In this document: positions 7,990 to 16,201 of the stretch, one piece after another | Position numbering within the stretch: position 1 is the stretch's first letter | Layout: each line of letters begins with the position of its first letter | DNA from: Actinomycetes bacterium | GTDB lineage: Bacteria; Actinomycetota; Coriobacteriia; Anaerosomatales; Anaerosomataceae | NCBI GenBank assembly: GCA_021373175.1 | Contig: JAJFTE010000096.1 | Coordinates: 1 to 64,000, forward strand | DNA length: 64,000 nt | Direction: 5' to 3' | The notes under the pieces: generated by a model | The model's database searches: none | Told to the model about the DNA's origin: nothing | The model's input: only the letters and a program-made list of their open reading frames with translations | Translations under genes and position numbers: made by a program

Positions 7990-9129
7990 CTACCAGCGAG
8001 ACTTCGGCGCGCTCGGCAAATCGTCGAGCAGCACGAACTCATACCCCTTCTTGCGCAACTCGTGGATGATCCACGGCAAGGCCTTGATGGTCTGGCTGCG
8101 GTCGCCGCCGCCGTCGTGTAACAGGATCACCGAACCGGGCTTGGCGGCCGCGATCACGGACTTCGCGATGTGGCTCGCCTCAGCGCCCTTGCGCCAGTCC
8201 TGAGGGTCCACGGTCCACAGCACGGGCCGAAGTCCTGCCGCTTTGATCGCGCTGTACGCGGGACCGTCGATCCTGCCCATCGGCGGACGGAACCACTTCG
8301 GCGTGGTGCCGGTGACCCAGCGGACCATGTCGTTCTCGCCACGTATCTCCCGACGCAGGACATCGGGCTTTGCGCCGGTCAGATCCATATGGTGGAAAGT
8401 GTGGTTGCCGATGGCGTTGCCTTCGGCCACGATGCGCTTGGCAAGCTCGGGCTCGCGCTTCACCCGCAGCCCCACCGTGAAGAACGTCGCGAGGGCCTTC
8501 TCGGCCTTCAAGATATCGAGGACCTTGCCGGTCTGATTCGGCCACGGACCGTCGTCAAAGGTCAGCGCGACGACCATCTTGCCGCCTCCGTTGGTGCGGC
8601 GCAGCACCATCGGAGTCGCAGGCAGCACGGTCTCGCTTGCTACAACGTCGCCGGAAACGGCTCCCACGACAAGGCGCTCGATACCCGCCGAACCGGGAGC
8701 CGCCATCGTGACCATCGCGCCGGTGCCGACGACCTCGGTGGGCACGGCGATCGCGCGAGTCTCTTCAATCGTCGGCTCCAGCGTGTCCGCACCGCGCGCG
8801 GTCTGGACCAGATCGCCCGGACGGACGCGGGCCGAGAGGGGCACGGAGCGCCCGTTCACGCGCACGCGCACCTCCTCGCCACCGCCAGGAACGATGACGT
8901 GCCGGTCAGACGCGGCAAGCAGATCTCCGGGGTGAGCGTCGTGTGGACGCTCGGCGACGATCTCCGCGATGCTGTCGCCCACGCCCACGACACGCGGGTG
9001 GCCGTCGATCTTCACGGGGACGCGGCCCAAGGCGGCCTGCGCGAGGAACACGAAGATGACAAAGGCCGCGGTGATCCAGACGGCTTTCGGCACGATACGA
9101 ACGGCGTGTGTGTCGCTCTCGGTTGTCAT
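7990..9129 (-). CDS. Membrane-anchored polysaccharide deacetylase (NodB fold)
   Basis: 379 residues. One N-terminal membrane helix (about 15-35) is followed by a linker domain of about 150 residues and a NodB deacetylase domain. The catalytic and metal motifs are TFDDGP, the metal His pair in NHTFHHMDLTG, RPPMGR, and the C-terminal VILLHDGGG. Such enzymes remove acetyl groups from peptidoglycan or surface glycans outside the membrane. The ATG at 9129 (MTTESD) is preferred over a TTG at 9180, which would overlap the previous gene by 41 bases. It is probably co-transcribed with the deacylase gene 10 bases upstream. Confidence 0.9.
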   Translation of the reverse strand: MTTESDTHAVRIVPKAVWITAAFVIFVFLAQAALGRVPVKIDGHPRVVGVGDSIAEIVAERPHDAHPGDLLAASDRHVIVPGGGEEVRVRVNGRSVPLSARVRPGDLVQTARGADTLEPTIEETRAIAVPTEVVGTGAMVTMAAPGSAGIERLVVGAVSGDVVASETVLPATPMVLRRTNGGGKMVVALTFDDGPWPNQTGKVLDILKAEKALATFFTVGLRVKREPELAKRIVAEGNAIGNHTFHHMDLTGAKPDVLRREIRGENDMVRWVTGTTPKWFRPPMGRIDGPAYSAIKAAGLRPVLWTVDPQDWRKGAEASHIAKSVIAAAKPGSVILLHDGGGDRSQTIKALPWIIHELRKKGYEFVLLDDLPSAPKSRW

Positions 9130-9139
9130 GGCCCAGCGA

Positions 9140-9640
9140 CTATCGCGCGATCGCGCCGAGCTGTCCACCCGTGACGGCAAGCAGTTGCGGAAGCGTCACA
9201 CGCACCATCGAGCTCGGCGTGCCACCGGCGGGATAGACGATGTCGAACCGCGTGAGTGACTCGTCGACGAAGACCGGCAGGTCCTCGGGCAGCGCGAAGG
9301 GCGAGACGCCGCCGATGGCGTACCCGGTCGCCGAGCGTACTGTCTCGGCGTCCGCGAAGACGGCGTCCTGCGCGCCCATGAGCCCGGCGATGGCGGCAGC
9401 GTCCCCGCGACGGTCGCCGGCAACGAGCGCCAACAGCGGCCGGTCGTCAGCGACGAAGACGAGCGACTTCACGATCTGGCCGAGCTGGCAGCCCATCGCG
9501 CCGGCCGCCATCTGGGCGGTCTTGGTGGACTGCTCGAAATGCACGACGCCGTCTGCAAGTCCGTGATCCTCGAGAAACGTGAGGACCCGTCCGGCCGAGC
9601 CCGTGCGCTTTGGTTCCACCCTGCCGCTTTGCCCGGTCAT
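9140..9640 (-). CDS. YbaK/ProX-type aminoacyl-tRNA deacylase
   Basis: 166 residues. The YbaK/EbsC fold is recognised by VVHFEQSTKTAQMAAGAMG near the start, QIVKSLVF with its conserved Lys, LVAGDRRGD and the C-terminal GGVSPFALP. Enzymes of this family edit mischarged tRNA, classically Cys-tRNA(Pro), in trans; the exact tRNA is not predictable here. The ATG at 9640 overlaps the stop of the preceding GNAT gene as ATGA and is preceded by an AGGGGCG box, so the longer upstream reading is rejected. Confidence 0.85.
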   Translation of the reverse strand: MTGQSGRVEPKRTGSAGRVLTFLEDHGLADGVVHFEQSTKTAQMAAGAMGCQLGQIVKSLVFVADDRPLLALVAGDRRGDAAAIAGLMGAQDAVFADAETVRSATGYAIGGVSPFALPEDLPVFVDESLTRFDIVYPAGGTPSSMVRVTLPQLLAVTGGQLGAIAR

Positions 9641-10281
9641 GCGTCGCCCCTCTGCCTCAGGTTCGGCACCGGCCTGCGCTGCGGCACGCGCAGCGGGAGT
9701 CTGAGTGTCTCCAGCATGCTCTCGAGGTTCTCGGTCCACACAGCGAGGGAGCGCAGGTCGAGCTGCATGAGCGGCATCGACGGGTGCGGCCGGGCGACGG
9801 TGAATCCCATCCTGAGCAGAAACTGCATCCCGGCGACCGGCGAGAGCGCGTAGTCACCGTACCCGGTCGTCGCATACGCCTGCACCGTGCGCTCGCCGCG
9901 GGTGACAAGATCGCGCCAAGCGGCCTGCATCAGCAGCTTGCCAAGACCATGCTGACGCGCTTCCGGCGTGATGTGCATACAGGTGATGAGCACGGCCTTG
10001 GGATCCGGCGGCCCGGCCGGCATCACCTGCGCCTGCGGCACGAGGGAGCCCGGCGCATACTTGATGAAGCCGAGGATCTCGCCATCGGCGACGGCGACGC
10101 GCCCGCAATCGCCCCACTCGGCGTTCACCCGCTTGAGCCATGCGCGCGCAAGCTCGATGTCGCAGCGCTCGCCACACCGCGGCGCCAGCGGCTCTGCGGT
10201 CTCCCAGAACGCGCACCCGGAGCACCCGGGCGGCAGCGTCTCGAGCAGGTCAACGGTCAGAGGCCGGAACTTTCGGACCAC
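9637..10281 (-). CDS. GNAT-family N-acetyltransferase with Cys-rich N-terminus
   Basis: 214 residues. The N-terminus contains GCSGCAFWE and a further Cys pair (RCGERCD), a short cysteine cluster seen in a clade of GNAT proteins that may bind metal. The acetyl-CoA core is visible in HITPEARQHGLGKLLMQAA and in MQFLLRMGFTV. It is the first gene of the group running into the deacylase and the deacetylase. Substrate unknown. It begins nine bases after the PRC-barrel-like gene ends, so that gene may share the transcript. Confidence 0.8.
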   Translation of the reverse strand: MVRKFRPLTVDLLETLPPGCSGCAFWETAEPLAPRCGERCDIELARAWLKRVNAEWGDCGRVAVADGEILGFIKYAPGSLVPQAQVMPAGPPDPKAVLITCMHITPEARQHGLGKLLMQAAWRDLVTRGERTVQAYATTGYGDYALSPVAGMQFLLRMGFTVARPHPSMPLMQLDLRSLAVWTENLESMLETLRLPLRVPQRRPVPNLRQRGDA

Positions 10282-10290
10282 CGTGGAGCC

Positions 10291-10980
10291 TCATTCCTTG
10301 TCTTCGCGCGTCATGTCCTTCAGCTTGTCGAGCATACGCCGTCCGGTGCCGCTCTTGAACGACTTCCCAACGGCGATCGCCGCCGACATGCCGGCATCGT
10401 ACGCCTGCTTCGCCACGCGAGCGCCGGTCTCCTTCGCCACAGCCGCCCCTTTTGCGGCCGCCTTCGCGGCACCGCCGGAGACCTCGAGGTCCGAATACGT
10501 GGCCGAGACGACCACCGCGTCGGTCACAAAGCCCTCCACAAGCTCGCCAGGTACCTCCAGACGCCCGACGGCCACGTCGCCCAGAATACCGGTCGAAACC
10601 CGCATGGATGACACGGCGCCGCCCTCGAAGTCAAACGTCACGTCATCCACCGCGCCAATCACCCCGCCGTCCGAAGAACGGACCGGCATGTGCGCCCAGT
10701 GCACGGTCACGTCCCAGCTGTAGCCGAGGAACTGCTCGGTGTCCTTCTCGGAAGGAAGCGACTTGCCATCGAAGACGAGGCCGTCGGCGCGCGCCGTGAG
10801 CGCGCCGAGCGGAACGTACACCGGCGGCCTGGCCACAACGCCGGCGGTCCTCGGGCGCTGGACCATCACGCCGATGGCGCGCGGCTCTGACGGGTGGAAC
10901 AGCACGGCGGCCACGCTGCCAAGGACCTTCCCCTGGCTGCCTGTAACGGCGGTTCCTTCAAGAGCGGACATGCGTGGCAC
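10291..10980 (-). CDS. PRC-barrel-like domain protein
   Basis: 229 residues with two PRC-barrel-like halves: one around VTGSQGKVLGSVAAVLFH to YVPLGALTARADGLVF, the second around VRSSDGGVIGAVDDVTFDF. The tail is Ala/Lys rich (GGAAKAAAKGAAVAKETGAR) and probably helical. PRC-barrels occur in photosynthetic reaction centre H subunits, RimM and many stress or cell-surface proteins; no enzymatic role is implied. I place the start at GTG 10980 because AGGGAG lies 7 bases upstream; ATG 10971 is the alternative. Function unknown. Confidence 0.7.
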   Translation of the reverse strand: MPRMSALEGTAVTGSQGKVLGSVAAVLFHPSEPRAIGVMVQRPRTAGVVARPPVYVPLGALTARADGLVFDGKSLPSEKDTEQFLGYSWDVTVHWAHMPVRSSDGGVIGAVDDVTFDFEGGAVSSMRVSTGILGDVAVGRLEVPGELVEGFVTDAVVVSATYSDLEVSGGAAKAAAKGAAVAKETGARVAKQAYDAGMSAAIAVGKSFKSGTGRRMLDKLKDMTREDKE

Positions 10981-11053
10981 GACGGCACTCCCTGTTCGCG
11001 GACGAGGCCGACCGCGTGGCGGCCGACCTCGGACAGCACGTGATATACAGAGT

Positions 11054-11533
11054 CTACTCGGGAAGGTCCACCCGGGGCTCGGATTCCTTCGTGCCGGTCC
11101 GCTCGGCCACCTTGTCCAGCAGGTCCTCGGCCTTGACCTCGGCGGTCTCAACGCCGGTCTTCACGGCTTCGCCGACCTTATGCACGGTCTCCTTTGCGGC
11201 CGGGGCGTACTCGACAACCTTGTCTTTGGCCTGGCCCGAAACGGTCTCGACTTGCTCGCGCAGGCGATCGCGCGCGCTGTCGATCTTCGCGCGGAGCTCC
11301 TCGGCGGTCTCGGTGGCCTTGTCCTTGCCGGTGCCGTAGACCTCGGAGACCTTCTCGCGACCACTCTCGTAGACGTCCTTGCTTTCGCCCCAGTACTCCT
11401 TCGCCTTCTCGGCGATCAGGTCGCGGTTCTCCTTGCCGGGACGCGGCGCGAACAGCAGTCCGAGGACAGCACCAAGCATGCCGCCGAACAGGAACGCCCC
11501 GAGGATGCTCTCACCTCTGCGATTGTCGTACAT
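11054..11533 (-). CDS. YtxH-domain stress-type protein
   Basis: 159 residues. A single N-terminal membrane helix with the YtxH signature (GAFLFGGMLGAVLGLLFAPRPGKENRD) is followed by a long charged amphipathic helical region with 11-mer-like repeats (AKEYWGESKDVYESGREK), resembling LEA or apolipoprotein-type helices. In Firmicutes such proteins belong to the general stress response. The ATG at 11533 has GGAGG 6 bases upstream; a GTG three bases earlier is too close to it. Its C-terminal tail (VDLPE) resembles that of the 150-residue protein at 21428-21880 (DRLPE). Confidence 0.8.
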   Translation of the reverse strand: MYDNRRGESILGAFLFGGMLGAVLGLLFAPRPGKENRDLIAEKAKEYWGESKDVYESGREKVSEVYGTGKDKATETAEELRAKIDSARDRLREQVETVSGQAKDKVVEYAPAAKETVHKVGEAVKTGVETAEVKAEDLLDKVAERTGTKESEPRVDLPE

Positions 11534-11599
11534 CACACACCTCCGTCATCGGGCAATCATGCGGGAACGAAGTCGTTTCCGTACCTAGTGCTATACCCA

Positions 11600-12550
11600 T
11601 CACTCTATCCCATCGAGCGCCGCGCGAGCCAGAAGCTCTACCAACTCTTGGAAAGTGATGTCCACCGCGGCTGCGGCCATCGGAAGGAGCGAGGTCTCGG
11701 TCATGCCTGGCGACGTGTTGCATTCCAGCACCTGCGGCGCGCCGTTGGCGCCTACCACCATGTCGACGCGGCTCACGTGTCGACAGCCGAGCAACAGGTG
11801 CACGTCGGCCGCGAGGCGGATGACCTCGGCCATGACGGCCTCGTCAAGCCGCGCCGGAACGTAGTAGTCGGTCTCCCCCGGCGTGTACATCGCCGAGAAG
11901 TCGAAGAGGCCCGAGAGCGCGACCATCTCGACCGGCGGCAGCACGCGCGGACCTTCGGGCCCGTCGAGCACCGAGACGGCCAGCTCGACGCCGTCGATCC
12001 AACGCTCCACGATCGCCTTGTCGCCGTACGAGAGCGCGTTCATGAGCGCGCCGGGAAGCTCGGCGGGCGCCGTGACCCGTGTGAGCCCGAGCGCCGAGCC
12101 CTGCTCGGCGGGCTTGACCACAAGCGGGAAACCGCCGAGAACACCGGGCAGCAGGTCGAGCGCGGTCGCGGCACCCATCTCCTTGAATGCCGAGGCGGTG
12201 AAGGTCACCCACGTGGGCGTGGGGATGCCATTCTCGCGGAACAGCCGCTTGGAGACCGCCTTGTCCCACGCAAGCGCCGAGGCGACAACCCCGGGCCCGG
12301 TGTACGCGATCCCGAGGAACTCGAGCAGCTCCTGCACGGTGCCGTCCTCGCCATCCTTGCCGTGAAGCGCGATATAGACCGCGTCGGGACGCTCAGAGCG
12401 AAGCGTCGCCACAAGTTCGGGCGTGACGTCGAGCGGCACCACTCGGTAGCCGAGCTCTGCCAGCGCATCGCAAACGCGCTTGCCGCTGGCAAGCGACACC
12501 TCGCGCTCGAGCGAGCGTCCGCCCATGAGGACCGCGATCTTCTCTTTCAT
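11600..12550 (-). CDS. ddl: D-alanine--D-alanine ligase
   Basis: 316-residue ATP-grasp ligase joining two D-Ala for peptidoglycan precursors. It shows MGGRSLEREVSLASGK at the N-terminus, ALHGKDGEDGTVQELLEFLG, YTGPGVVASALAWDK, the ATP-grasp VVKPAEQGSALGLTRV and the metal-binding ECNTSPGMTETSLLP. All core Ddl motifs appear intact. The ATG at 12550 overlaps the stop of the upstream aminotransferase as ATGA, so both are translated from one T-box-controlled transcript. Whether it makes D-Ala-D-Ala or D-Ala-D-Lac cannot be read reliably. Confidence 0.93.
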   Translation of the reverse strand: MKEKIAVLMGGRSLEREVSLASGKRVCDALAELGYRVVPLDVTPELVATLRSERPDAVYIALHGKDGEDGTVQELLEFLGIAYTGPGVVASALAWDKAVSKRLFRENGIPTPTWVTFTASAFKEMGAATALDLLPGVLGGFPLVVKPAEQGSALGLTRVTAPAELPGALMNALSYGDKAIVERWIDGVELAVSVLDGPEGPRVLPPVEMVALSGLFDFSAMYTPGETDYYVPARLDEAVMAEVIRLAADVHLLLGCRHVSRVDMVVGANGAPQVLECNTSPGMTETSLLPMAAAAVDITFQELVELLARAALDGIE

Positions 12551-13815
12551 GCGGACATGACCTCCTCGTTCAGCACGCCGGCCGCCTGGAAGGCGCGGTA
12601 GAGCTCCAGCCTGTCTTCGAGCACCTCCGCCAGACGGCGTACGCCCTCGCGCAAATCGTCGGGCTCCGCGAAGCAGAACGCCAGCCGCATGCAATTGCGG
12701 CCGCGCCCGTCGGGATAAAACGCGTCGCCGGGCACGTACGTGACGCCCGCTTCGACCGCCTCGGCAAGAAGCGGCTTCACATCGAGGAACTCGGGCAGCT
12801 CGACCCACACGAAGAAGCCGCCTTCGGGGCGCGTGTAGCGCACTTCCGGCGGGAGGTGCTCGGCGAGCGCTTCGAGCATCGCATCGCGGCGCTCGGCGTA
12901 CGTGCGCGTGAGGTCCTGCAGCACGCGACGCCACCGTGTGCCGCTGAAGTACTTCTCGGCGGTGACCTGCGCGTAGGCGCTGCCGCACAGGTCGGCCGCC
13001 TGCTTCGCCAGGAGCAGCTTGCCAAGGATCGGCGCCGGCGCCGCCACCCACCCAAGGCGCAGCCCCGGCGCGAAGATCTTGCTCATCGTGCCGAGATAGA
13101 TGACGTCGTCGTCGAGCGCGCGCAGCGGCTTGGCGTGCCCGCCCTCGAAGCGCAGGCGCCCGTACGGGTCGTCCTCCACGAGCGGGATGTCGTATTCGCG
13201 CGAGAGCTCGACGAGGCGTCGGCGGCGCTCCGGCGTGAGCGTCACGCCCGCCGGGTTCTGGAAGTTGGGAATGGTGTAGATGAACTTCGCGCCGCGCGGG
13301 CCGAGCCGTTTGAGCTCGGCTTCCAGCGCATCGACGCGCATGCCGTCATCGTCCATCGGGATGCACACCACGTTGGGCTGATATGCCGAGAACGCCTGGA
13401 GCGCGCCCAAGTACGTGGGTCCCTCGGTGATGATCGTGTCGCCCGGGTCGATGAAGATCTTCGCGAGGAGATCGAGCGCCTGCTGCGCGCCGGCGGTCAC
13501 GATGAGGTCCTCAGCTTTGAGGCGCACGCCGTTCTCGGCCATGAGCTCCACGATAATCGCGCGCAGCTGCACGCGACCTTCCGAGGAGCCGTACTGCAGC
13601 GCCTCGGCGCCATGCTCGCGGATGGCGGCGGATGCGGCTCGGGCGACGGCCTCGGCGGGCACGCGCGCGACGTCCGGCATGCCGCCCGAAAGCGAGATGA
13701 TGTCAGGGCGCGACGCGGCGGCGAACAGGTCGCGCACTGCCGAGGAGCGCACGGCCTCCATGCGCTTTGCGTAACGGTCGTCCCACCGGTCGAAGACCAC
13801 TCTCGCGGTACCCAT
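12547..13815 (-). CDS. PLP-dependent aminotransferase (LysN / Aro8-like class I)
   Basis: 422 residues, fold type I. Visible are IISLSGGMPD, the LQYGSSEGRVQLR segment, NFQNPAGVTL with the conserved Asn/Pro, VEDDPYGRLRF, and the PLP lysine in TMSKIFAPGLRLGWV. This matches the MocR-like stand-alone aminotransferases (2-aminoadipate/LysN, aromatic Aro8), which are broad in substrate. It is the first gene after the T-box leader and is coupled to ddl. ATG 13815 follows GAGGG by nine bases. The amino group donor or acceptor is not predictable without resolving the T-box specifier. Confidence 0.88.
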   Translation of the reverse strand: MGTARVVFDRWDDRYAKRMEAVRSSAVRDLFAAASRPDIISLSGGMPDVARVPAEAVARAASAAIREHGAEALQYGSSEGRVQLRAIIVELMAENGVRLKAEDLIVTAGAQQALDLLAKIFIDPGDTIITEGPTYLGALQAFSAYQPNVVCIPMDDDGMRVDALEAELKRLGPRGAKFIYTIPNFQNPAGVTLTPERRRRLVELSREYDIPLVEDDPYGRLRFEGGHAKPLRALDDDVIYLGTMSKIFAPGLRLGWVAAPAPILGKLLLAKQAADLCGSAYAQVTAEKYFSGTRWRRVLQDLTRTYAERRDAMLEALAEHLPPEVRYTRPEGGFFVWVELPEFLDVKPLLAEAVEAGVTYVPGDAFYPDGRGRNCMRLAFCFAEPDDLREGVRRLAEVLEDRLELYRAFQAAGVLNEEVMSA

Positions 13816-13850
13816 CGCGATCACCCTCACCCGGAACTGTCTCCGGAAAC

Positions 13851-13887
13851 GAAGAAACGGCCTCCCCTGGGAACAGGGCGAGGGCCG
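13851..13887 (-). terminator. T-box attenuator terminator
   Basis: On the minus strand CGGCCCTCGCCCTG and CAGGGGAGGCCG form a long stem with two single-base bulges and a TTCC loop, followed by TTTCTTCGTTT. It lies just 3-prime of the T-box core and overlaps where an antiterminator would compete. It sits 35 bases before the aminotransferase ATG. Confidence 0.75.
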
Positions 13888-14096
13888 CTCACGGTACCAC
13901 CTGTCTTCACCGGGCGCCGCTAGCGCGCCTGGTCTCGAATCCGGGGATAACGGCTCAGGAGAGCACCGTCCGCTTCCTTCGACTCCCGGGAGTCGCCCTG
14001 GCGGAGAACCTGTGGAGGGGTGGCCGGGCCGATGATGCCCTCTTCCCTCACGTTCACGAGCTGTGATCGGCGGCAAGGCGCCGAGTGTTGGGGGAC
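13858..14096 (-). promoter_or_regulatory. T-box leader upstream of the aminotransferase-ddl operon
   Basis: The minus strand carries AGGTGGTACCGTG (core GGTGGTACCG at 13892-13901), the tRNA acceptor-binding bulge of T-box riboswitches. Upstream is a stem III-like hairpin ending in GAGCCGTTATCC, the usual pre-antiterminator element, then a perfect CGACTCCCGGGAGTCG hairpin, then GTGAGGGAAGAGGGC resembling the stem I kink-turn/specifier strand. Uncharged tRNA would stabilise an antiterminator. The specifier codon could not be fixed: TTC, GCC and ATC are all possible in candidate loops. Limits follow the predicted transcript start and terminator. Confidence 0.8.
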
Positions 14097-14126
14097 AGAG
14101 TAGCGCGGAAGGTGAGCGGAGGTCAA
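14097..14126 (-). promoter_or_regulatory. Promoter of the T-box leader
   Basis: TTGACC (14126-14121) and TACTCT (14102-14097) on the minus strand are 18 bases apart. Together with the leader this accounts for the gap 13816-14149, which has no gene. Confidence 0.6.
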
Positions 14127-14149
14127 CCGCCCGAGAGCGAGCAGGGCTG

Positions 14150-14929
14150 CTACGCCCGGCGTGGCGGGTAATACACGCCAATCGCGCTGAACTGATCCTG
14201 GTGCTCGAAGTGAGTGCCGACAAATAGGTGAATATCACGCGTCTCCACACCGAGCTGAACATTGAAATGCTGCTCGACATCGTGCGCCGCAGCAGCAGCA
14301 TCGCCGCGCTTGTCTAGTTGACGACGATAAAGCGCGTACGCCTCCCAATCGAAGAGCTGAACCTTATGCCCCCGACACGACTCCTGACAGTAGAACTCGT
14401 ACATGAACTTGACCGGCACTCGTTCAAGCGGCCGGCACTTCTCGTCGAAGAGACTCTCTTGTGTAATTGCCAACCTTTGCCGCTCTGTCCACTCGCCAGG
14501 AGATGAGACGACACGCAGGCGCGCCGGAGCGTGCACCTTCACAATCCCGAGCGAGCAGCTGCGATTTCGAGCCTGAATCTCGAGGTCCTCGATTGTCGAC
14601 ACAAGCGGGAGAATCACCGCGTTCCGTTTCGCCCAGCTGGGCGGCTTCCCGGGCTTAGTGTCAATGTGTCCTACCGTCTCAAAGTCCCCCTGCGGCGTCC
14701 ATGTGTCGCCACGAACGTCGGAGGACTTATGGAAGGCGTCGAACTCAAGAATGTCCCACTTCTTGAATTGAGATGCGTACGGCAGATGTCGGAATCTCAC
14801 CGGATACAGCCGGATGAACCTCCCGGTATCGAGGTCGACTCCAGCCGTGCACACGGTCTCCTTGTACTTGGTGCTCGGGTTGGGATACGTCTTTACGGTG
14901 ACGAGAACCCGTTTACGGACAGACAGCAT
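14150..14929 (-). CDS. Uncharacterised protein coupled to DUF488
   Basis: 259 residues, not assigned to an enzyme family. It begins MLSVRKRVLVTVKTYPNPST, then KYKETVCTAGVDLDTGRFIRLYPVRF: an Arg/Lys-rich beta-strand pattern suggesting a small beta-barrel, possibly the dual-OB type often found beside DUF488. A Cys pair, FYCQESCRGHK, lies near the C-terminus and could bind metal. The ATG at 14929 lies inside the end of the DUF488 gene, a 17-base overlap. Base composition is visibly less GC-rich than flanking core genes, which suggests acquisition. Function unknown. Confidence 0.6.
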   Translation of the reverse strand: MLSVRKRVLVTVKTYPNPSTKYKETVCTAGVDLDTGRFIRLYPVRFRHLPYASQFKKWDILEFDAFHKSSDVRGDTWTPQGDFETVGHIDTKPGKPPSWAKRNAVILPLVSTIEDLEIQARNRSCSLGIVKVHAPARLRVVSSPGEWTERQRLAITQESLFDEKCRPLERVPVKFMYEFYCQESCRGHKVQLFDWEAYALYRRQLDKRGDAAAAAHDVEQHFNVQLGVETRDIHLFVGTHFEHQDQFSAIGVYYPPRRA

Positions 14930-15371
14930 GGCGGAGGTGTTCCACCGTGAGGGCAGCGTCGGATGCACCGACAACGAACTCCGCGACGATGCTCCGGTGA
15001 CAAGTCGTCGGATCCTCTTCGAAGCAGACTAGACAGATGCGGCTACTCTCTGCGAGGGCAGCCAGCTCCAGCAGTTCGTCATGCCGATGGCTCAGAAGTT
15101 CGCGGAACTGCGGAGCGAAGTCGCGGAACTCGAGCGACCCGTCCTTCAGCGCATGTCGAAGGTCGCGCGGGTTCCCAAGCGACCGTATGTGGCGGTATTC
15201 GATGCCGTCAGCAGCAAGACGCTGTGACAGCGCCGTTTTCGAAAACCCTCTACGCCTGCTAATCGGAACGTCCCGAACATCAACAACCACCTGGACCCTG
15301 GCGTGGACCAAGGCCTCGACCCACTCGTCGAGTCCTCGTCCCTCATAGCCGAGCGTGCAGACCGCGCTCAA
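14913..15371 (-). CDS. DUF488 family protein
   Basis: 152 residues with all usual DUF488 landmarks: TLGYEGR at the start, VVDVRDVPISRRRGFSKTAL, SLGNPRDLR and the C-terminal VCFEEDPTTCHRSIVAEF. The conserved Cys/His/Arg set suggests nucleic-acid or nucleotide chemistry, but no activity is established to my knowledge. The start is TTG (15371) after GGGGAGAG; that ribosome site forms one arm of an 8-bp inverted repeat, ATGCTCTC ... GAGAGCAT (15371-15406). It is first of a two-gene unit next to a restriction island. Confidence 0.85.
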   Translation of the reverse strand: MSAVCTLGYEGRGLDEWVEALVHARVQVVVDVRDVPISRRRGFSKTALSQRLAADGIEYRHIRSLGNPRDLRHALKDGSLEFRDFAPQFRELLSHRHDELLELAALAESSRICLVCFEEDPTTCHRSIVAEFVVGASDAALTVEHLRHAVCP

Positions 15372-15499
15372 TGCTCTCCCCTAATCCTGTTGCCCTTCGA
15401 GAGCATACCGCACGCACATAACCAGAGTCTTGCCGTACTCCAACCTTGATGCGCTAAGGCCGCCTGCGGGCGAGTCGACGACGCAGTTAGTGCGCTCGG

Positions 15500-16063
15500 T
15501 CACCACCCGCTACGCGTGTTCATCTCGATTTGACCGAGCGTTATCATGCCTTCAGCCAATGAGCGCAACACGAGCGTGCCGAGGTAGCTGAATAGCAAGG
15601 CAGCCCCGACTGCGAGGAACGGGAGGATAATGGCGGGAGCCGTGCTCCCGACTAATGCGCTCAAGGCCGATCCCAAAATCAAACCGGCCACCGCGGCCCC
15701 TATCGTACTCAGAACAATGAAGACAACAGCGATGCCCTTCGGTGTCCCGGCGAGCCGCACGATTCTGTTCGGGTCATAGCCTGAGACGATTGGGCGCATG
15801 TGTCTGGCGGCTTCGGTCTGCTGGTCAGCCACTTCACGCGCGGTGCGTGCTTGTGCCTCGCGAATCTCGGCCGTCCACTTCTGGCGGTCTTCGCCGAACG
15901 ACTGCGCCCACACGCGAATCTCGTCGCTCGCCCAGTTCACCTGGGCGCCTCGATCGTAAGCCACGAGTCTCTCGATTGGCGTGGCGATCCCGCCAATGGT
16001 GAAGTTGCCAGCGGTCTCGTGGTAGACAATCTCGCGGCCGTCCATGTCAGAACCGATATGCAT
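15500..16063 (-). CDS. Hypothetical protein with two C-terminal membrane helices
   Basis: 187 residues. A soluble N-terminal half (MHIGSDMDGREIVYHETAGN, with a Gln/Glu/Arg-rich helix EIREAQARTAREVADQQTEAAR) is followed by two hydrophobic helices (about 110-130 and 140-165) and a short tail ALGQIEMNTRSGW-like segment. Such a tail resembles membrane-anchored proteins of unknown role. It begins about 140 bases downstream of the HNH gene and may belong to the same accessory island. No catalytic motif is seen. Confidence 0.6.
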   Translation of the reverse strand: MHIGSDMDGREIVYHETAGNFTIGGIATPIERLVAYDRGAQVNWASDEIRVWAQSFGEDRQKWTAEIREAQARTAREVADQQTEAARHMRPIVSGYDPNRIVRLAGTPKGIAVVFIVLSTIGAAVAGLILGSALSALVGSTAPAIILPFLAVGAALLFSYLGTLVLRSLAEGMITLGQIEMNTRSGW

Positions 16064-16164
16064 GCGACGCCTCCCCCCTCAGATGGATTCCAAATAGTCG
16101 TACTGCGCATCAACCGCGCCCTTTCGCCTCGGCGGCGACTAGCGACCTTAACTATCTCACTCCT

Positions 16165-16187
16165 CCGTGGACAAGCGTTGTCCACGG
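16165..16187 (-). terminator. Perfect 10-bp inverted repeat after the HNH gene
   Basis: CCGTGGACAA, GCG, TTGTCCACGG: a perfect hairpin 15 bases past the HNH stop codon. It has no T-run, so it may be a Rho-assisted terminator or a binding site for the gene at 15500-16063. Confidence 0.45.
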
Positions 16188-16201
16188 TCGTTGGACGATG
16201 G

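Noticed and set aside
14091-14150. Plus-strand GGGGACAGAGTAG, resembling the 5-prime stem of a T-box
   Set aside because: The acceptor-binding GGTGGTACC core lies only on the minus strand, and no plus-strand gene follows.
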